Below are positions 60,555 to 64,000 of a stretch of 64,000 bases of DNA, one piece after another. The position numbers and the translations under genes are program-made. The notes under the pieces were generated by a model, which saw nothing but the letters and a program-made list of their open reading frames with translations, had not been told where the DNA came from and ran no database searches. Positions within the stretch are counted from its first letter, which is position 1. Each line of letters opens with the position of its first letter. Source of the DNA: Bdellovibrionales bacterium RIFOXYC1_FULL_37_79 (GTDB lineage Bacteria; Bdellovibrionota; Bacteriovoracia; Bacteriovoracales; Bacteriovoracaceae); assembly GCA_001770015.1 (NCBI GenBank), contig MEQB01000026.1, positions 1-64,000 of the forward strand, given 5' to 3'.

Positions 60555-61549
60555 TTCTCACCCACCAAACAAACCTTGCCCCGACCTTGTTTCTTGGCGG
60601 CATACATCATCCTATCGGCCAGACAGATAATTTCCTTGCTACTGGAGGAGTCCTCTGGAAATCTGGAAATCCCGATGGAGATGGATAGCGGATAATCATT
60701 CTCCACATCCAATTTGAATTTTTTATTTTTCACACCATGTAAAATCCGGGTGGCGATATCCTTGACATCCACATACTTGGTATTGGTTAAAATAACTACA
60801 AATTCATCACCACCATACCGGTAAAGCAGATCATGCTCACGGACCAAGGAGGCTATCCGTTTGGCCACATCAGAAAGCAATTTGGTACCAACCAGATGAC
60901 CAAAATTATCATTGACGTCCTTGAAATGGTCAATATCAATAAACAAAAGGCTAAAGGCTTCCCCAATCCGTTTATTTTTTTCAATAAGATAATTAAGATC
61001 CCCCAGCAATTTCCGATGATTGTAAAAACCGGTGATATCATCAATAAAGGCCAGCGCGCTTTGGCCTTTAATTTTTTTTATTTCGCCCACACAACTGAAT
61101 GAATTTTTTAAATACTTGTGGAGGAACTCGAATATTTTATTTTCGGCCTGGATCTTTTCGTGGTTAACAATATATCCCCATACCATTTGTCCATCTTGCA
61201 TTCCGTAATAAAACAGACAAAAATAGAGTCCTCCATGTTTGATCCGGTGTATTTTATTCAACCCGTTTTTTTTCTTTAAAACTTTTTTAATCATGGCATA
61301 GAGCACGTCAAAACTGACCGCATAACTCATCATATCCTTGTTCCAGACACTTCTAATTTTTTTTCTCTGAGGATGCCCATGCTGGCTAATTTCATGGGTA
61401 AACACCCCATGAGACAATAACTGAAAACAATCCAGCAAAAAATCATCCAATTGCTCGAATAAAATCTGTTCGTCCTCCCATGGATGAGCATGACTGACCA
61501 TTTTCGTCAGCGAAATAAGTTGATCCATGTATGCAATATTTCTCACCAC
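60548..61549 (-). CDS. GGDEF diguanylate cyclase
   Basis: This 333-aa protein has a C-terminal GGDEF domain (about 168-330). The active site RYGGDEFVVIL is intact, and the inhibitory I-site RxxD is present as REHD five residues before it. The N-terminal 165 residues form a partly helical, GAF-like input region of unknown ligand. It would make c-di-GMP. The start (GTG at 61549, with AGGTAA upstream) is preferred; an ATG at 61528 is the alternative. It lies 7 nt after the acidic coiled-coil gene and overlaps the metallophosphoesterase gene. Confidence 0.9.
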   Translation of the reverse strand: MVRNIAYMDQLISLTKMVSHAHPWEDEQILFEQLDDFLLDCFQLLSHGVFTHEISQHGHPQRKKIRSVWNKDMMSYAVSFDVLYAMIKKVLKKKNGLNKIHRIKHGGLYFCLFYYGMQDGQMVWGYIVNHEKIQAENKIFEFLHKYLKNSFSCVGEIKKIKGQSALAFIDDITGFYNHRKLLGDLNYLIEKNKRIGEAFSLLFIDIDHFKDVNDNFGHLVGTKLLSDVAKRIASLVREHDLLYRYGGDEFVVILTNTKYVDVKDIATRILHGVKNKKFKLDVENDYPLSISIGISRFPEDSSSSKEIICLADRMMYAAKKQGRGKVCLVGEKC

Positions 61550-61556
61550 AAATTAC

Positions 61557-63347
61557 CTATAAATTATCAAGTCCTTTAAACAGATCATCATCCGGACCAA
61601 TATCTTCTTCCAACAAGCGAATGGAGCCTCTCAAGGTTTTCATGATGGATCTTAGTCTCTCTTCTAATTTTTTCTTATCCTCGCGGGTTTTTTGTTCCTT
61701 AAGGATGGTATTTTCCATATTAAATTCCAAAGCATCTATTTTTCTTTTAAGATCTAAAATTTTATTTTCTCGGTTTTGCACTTGATTGGCGGTATCCATC
61801 TGAACCAGTTCAAGTTGATTTTCCAATTCCTTTTCCTTTCTTCTTAATTTTTCCAAATCAAGCCTGACTCGTTCACCCACGAGTCCAAGCTCTTCCTGAT
61901 TTTTCTTTAATTTCTCCTCCATGATCTTTTTTCGATCTTCCGAATAATTCAAATTATATCTTAATTCTCGGATATCATCTTCGTGTCGTTTTTTGATAAT
62001 GCTCAGTTCAATCTGTAACTCATCCAGCTCGGCCTTTAATCCAATATTCTCTTTTTGAATTCTTTGATTTTTGGTCTTCAAATCCTCAATTTCATCCAAC
62101 AGACTTTGCCGATCCTCTCTTAATATCCTGATAGTCGTTTGATGCTTCAGCATTTTGGTTTCATCGTAGGTTAGAGACGGTTCATTTTCCGCATCATCGG
62201 TTTTCTCATTTGACTGGCCTTGAGGTTTTAACAGCTTGGTGGTTTCATTCGAAACTGAAAGTTCACTGAAACTTTCATCTAGCATGGTATCCTCGTCTAT
62301 TTCATCATCAAACTCTTCATGGGCCTGCTCTGATTGGGAAACCACCTGCGTGACGCTCATGTCATCAAAATCATCTTCTGATTTTTTCAAGGTTGATTTA
62401 GGAAATGCCGGCAATCTTTTTTCCTCTTGCACCATATTCATGTGATCAACTTTAGTCATCTCTTCCTGGTCATTGGAATCATCATTTTCATCATCCAGGC
62501 CAAAGTCCTTGAGATCATCCATCACCATACCCTTATTCGACTCATCATCTTTCATCCTCTGGGACGGATTTTGTTCATCATCGGTTTCAAACCCCTCCGG
62601 CATGGCATTGAAGCTTGGCCCCTTTTGCTCGATAATATCCGATTCTATACTAAAACCACCTTGCGTCAGATCTTCATTTTCATTATGCATTTTTTCCAGA
62701 ATATTTTTTTTATTTAAATCGACCATGGTGGGAGACAATTCATCATCTTCGATATTTTCAAATACTTCGTCCAACGAGGTATCATCACTTTCAACTTCTT
62801 CTACAAATTCATTTTCAACCGCCTGGGAATTTTTCAAAGCATCAAACAAGGAACCCTTCTCCTTCCCATTTTCCTCTTCTTCCCCCTGATTTTCATTGAA
62901 ATCAATATTGAAATCCAGATCCTCTTCAACATTTTCATTTTTCTCTTCTTGATCATCCATAGAAAAATCCCCAGTCTCTGATTTAAAACTCTGGGAATTA
63001 CCAAACTGTAACTCCTCCAAGGCATTTTCATCACTCCAATCCTCGTTATCCAAATCAAGCGGAGGTAATGAAATTTCTTTGCCGGGCAGGGTTTGATCAA
63101 CATCCTGATTGGAATTTCCAGGTAAATTAACAACGATTTCTTTATGTTCTGCTTTAACGTTTCCCTGGCGTTTTTTTTCTCCCAAGGTGACACTGGTTTG
63201 CTTGGTATCCTCATCCGTCATGGACTTATCAAATATTTGTTGAATTTTGCGATTACCAGTGGAGTCCAGCGTTTTAGCAATGTCCTGATGAAATTGATGC
63301 TTTTCAATAGTCATGCGTAATTTATCATCATTGTTTTTCCGTGACAC
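61557..63347 (-). CDS. Acidic coiled-coil protein, 596 aa
   Basis: I do not recognise a family. The first 370 residues are acidic and low complexity (long D/E/N runs such as NIDFNENQGEEEENGKE) and probably disordered. Residues about 385-580 form an extended coiled coil (heptads through LREDRQSLLDEIEDLKTKNQ and EKLRRKEKELENQLELVQ). No membrane segment is present. The downstream gene is a GGDEF cyclase, 7 nt away. The product could be a scaffold, for example for polarity or cytoskeleton. The antisense frames are shadows of the repetitive coding bias. Confidence 0.75.
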   Translation of the reverse strand: MSRKNNDDKLRMTIEKHQFHQDIAKTLDSTGNRKIQQIFDKSMTDEDTKQTSVTLGEKKRQGNVKAEHKEIVVNLPGNSNQDVDQTLPGKEISLPPLDLDNEDWSDENALEELQFGNSQSFKSETGDFSMDDQEEKNENVEEDLDFNIDFNENQGEEEENGKEKGSLFDALKNSQAVENEFVEEVESDDTSLDEVFENIEDDELSPTMVDLNKKNILEKMHNENEDLTQGGFSIESDIIEQKGPSFNAMPEGFETDDEQNPSQRMKDDESNKGMVMDDLKDFGLDDENDDSNDQEEMTKVDHMNMVQEEKRLPAFPKSTLKKSEDDFDDMSVTQVVSQSEQAHEEFDDEIDEDTMLDESFSELSVSNETTKLLKPQGQSNEKTDDAENEPSLTYDETKMLKHQTTIRILREDRQSLLDEIEDLKTKNQRIQKENIGLKAELDELQIELSIIKKRHEDDIRELRYNLNYSEDRKKIMEEKLKKNQEELGLVGERVRLDLEKLRRKEKELENQLELVQMDTANQVQNRENKILDLKRKIDALEFNMENTILKEQKTREDKKKLEERLRSIMKTLRGSIRLLEEDIGPDDDLFKGLDNL

Positions 63348-63578
63348 AAGTTACCTACCTTTTATTAACTCATATAAAGATGAAATTCCTTTTATTTGAA
63401 TTGGGCATCACTTTAAATAATATCACCAGACAAAAAAACTTCAATTAAGGGCAAATCATGACTAAGAATTTTTTTTTTATTATTGATAATTCACATCATA
63501 TCATACTAGAATTATATGGATTGGGTTTATAATGGATTTATGAGGCTTCCCCGAGTAAACTGGTAGGGATTAACCAAC
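63348..63578. promoter_or_regulatory. Divergent promoter region
   Basis: About 230 bases between the divergent coiled-coil and L,D-transpeptidase genes. The sequence is very AT-rich around 63440-63520 (long T run, TATCATACTAGAATTATATGG), which suits promoters, but no precise element can be named. Confidence 0.4.
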
Positions 63579-64000
63579 ATGTTTAAAAAAACGGATTGTA
63601 CCAATTTTGCAATTACCTTACTGATACTTATGTTCGGGTGTTATGACGCTCAAGCCGAGGACTATTTGCCATCGGTCATCCTCAACCTAAACACCTATCT
63701 ATCCCACCACATCCTAATCGCCGAAAAATCCACGCATAAATTATATTTGTACGAAAATACCGATTCCAACCCTAAACTGGTTAAAACTTATCAAATGGCC
63801 ACCGGGAAAAAAAGTGGTGATAAGGTGTTTCAAGGTGATCATCGAACTCCTGAAGGGGTTTATGTTTTTACCCAGTTCATTCCAAGGGATGAACTGCTGA
63901 AAAGACACGGCAAAGAAGGTGAAATTTACGGAATAGGCGCCTTTGTGATGAATTACCCCAACCCCATGGATGCGAGCGAACAAAAAACCGGAGGCGGCAT
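63579..64000 (+). CDS. L,D-transpeptidase (YkuD-like), 5' part
   Basis: The gene runs off the window. The first 140 residues have a signal peptide (about 1-27, ILMFGCYDAQA). The YkuD start pattern follows: LIAEKSTHKLYLYEN, YQMATGKKSGDK, and DHRTPEGVYVF (the substrate-binding HxTPxG pattern). The catalytic SHGC-like region lies beyond 64000. Such enzymes cross-link peptidoglycan or attach lipoproteins; in predators they can modify the prey wall (established for Bdellovibrio, applied here by inference). The start ATG at 63579 follows AGGGATTAACC. Confidence 0.88.
   Translation, partial: MFKKTDCTNFAITLLILMFGCYDAQAEDYLPSVILNLNTYLSHHILIAEKSTHKLYLYENTDSNPKLVKTYQMATGKKSGDKVFQGDHRTPEGVYVFTQFIPRDELLKRHGKEGEIYGIGAFVMNYPNPMDASEQKTGGG

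Noticed and set aside
62236-62889. Serine-rich frames antisense to the acidic coiled-coil gene
   Set aside because: Runs of Ser are the mirror image of Asp/Glu-rich codons on the other strand; no independent evidence.
1-64000. CRISPR array, rRNA operon or prophage
   Set aside because: No regularly spaced repeats, rRNA segments or phage structural genes were seen on either strand.

Overview
The window is an AT-rich bacterial chromosome segment. The gene set is Na+-NQR, ATP-type PEP carboxykinase, TrmFO, YebC, a chemotaxis operon, c-di-GMP proteins, many secreted proteins and an L,D-transpeptidase. Together with HNH genes of a type common in predatory deltaproteobacteria, this suggests a relative of Bdellovibrio/Bacteriovorax. 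That placement is an inference from gene content; no 16S gene or other decisive marker is present.

Layout. (1) 0-11 kb: tRNA-Leu, then the complete nqrABCDEF-nqrM operon on the minus strand. It is fed by a tandemly duplicated cassette, each unit being a small 3-TM protein, a sodium:solute symporter and a terminator. This is a sodium-bioenergetics block: NQR makes the Na+ gradient and the symporters spend it. No flavinyltransferase gene apbE is present. (2) 11-25 kb: housekeeping genes (YchJ-like SEC-C protein, methyltransferase, exonuclease-DinG helicase, yebC, a lone receiver protein, a Nudix-NaMN adenylyltransferase fusion) and a gluconeogenic/glycolytic group (pgi, pckA, a divergent enolase). 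(3) 25-33.5 kb: a plus-strand signalling cluster with a CheR-REC-CheB fusion, CheA, CheW, a Rossmann-domain/chemoreceptor-hairpin hybrid, a trypsin-like protease, an FHA membrane protein and an EAL protein. (4) 33.4-41.4 kb: ferritin-like protein, UDP-sugar pyrophosphorylase-like protein, NudL-like hydrolase, UDP-glucuronate decarboxylase-like protein, trmFO, a degenerate NAD-synthetase-like protein, a basic coiled-coil protein and two exported proteins.

(5) 41.5-59.5 kb is an accessory island, more AT-rich in appearance. It holds small secreted proteins, two decayed toxin-antitoxin cassettes in which the toxin has lost its core while the partner gene stays open, IS fragments, dispersed repeats, a 27-bp perfect hairpin, an HNH gene with a nonsense codon, and several large exported proteins. 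Among the latter are a 965-aa protein with a nucleotidyltransferase-like head plus an ADP-ribosyltransferase-like segment, a kinase-like exported protein, a zinc-peptidase-like lipoprotein and a possible lysozyme-fold protein. (6) 59.5-64 kb returns to core-like genes: metallophosphatase, GGDEF cyclase, a long acidic coiled-coil protein and the start of an L,D-transpeptidase.

The strongest candidates for something new are the Rossmann/chemoreceptor hybrid inside the che operon (29.5-30.2 kb), the exported NTase/ART protein (47.0-49.9 kb), the pair of core-deleted toxins beside intact partner genes (42.2-44.6 kb), and the reversed-order Nudix-adenylyltransferase fusion (18.8-19.7 kb).
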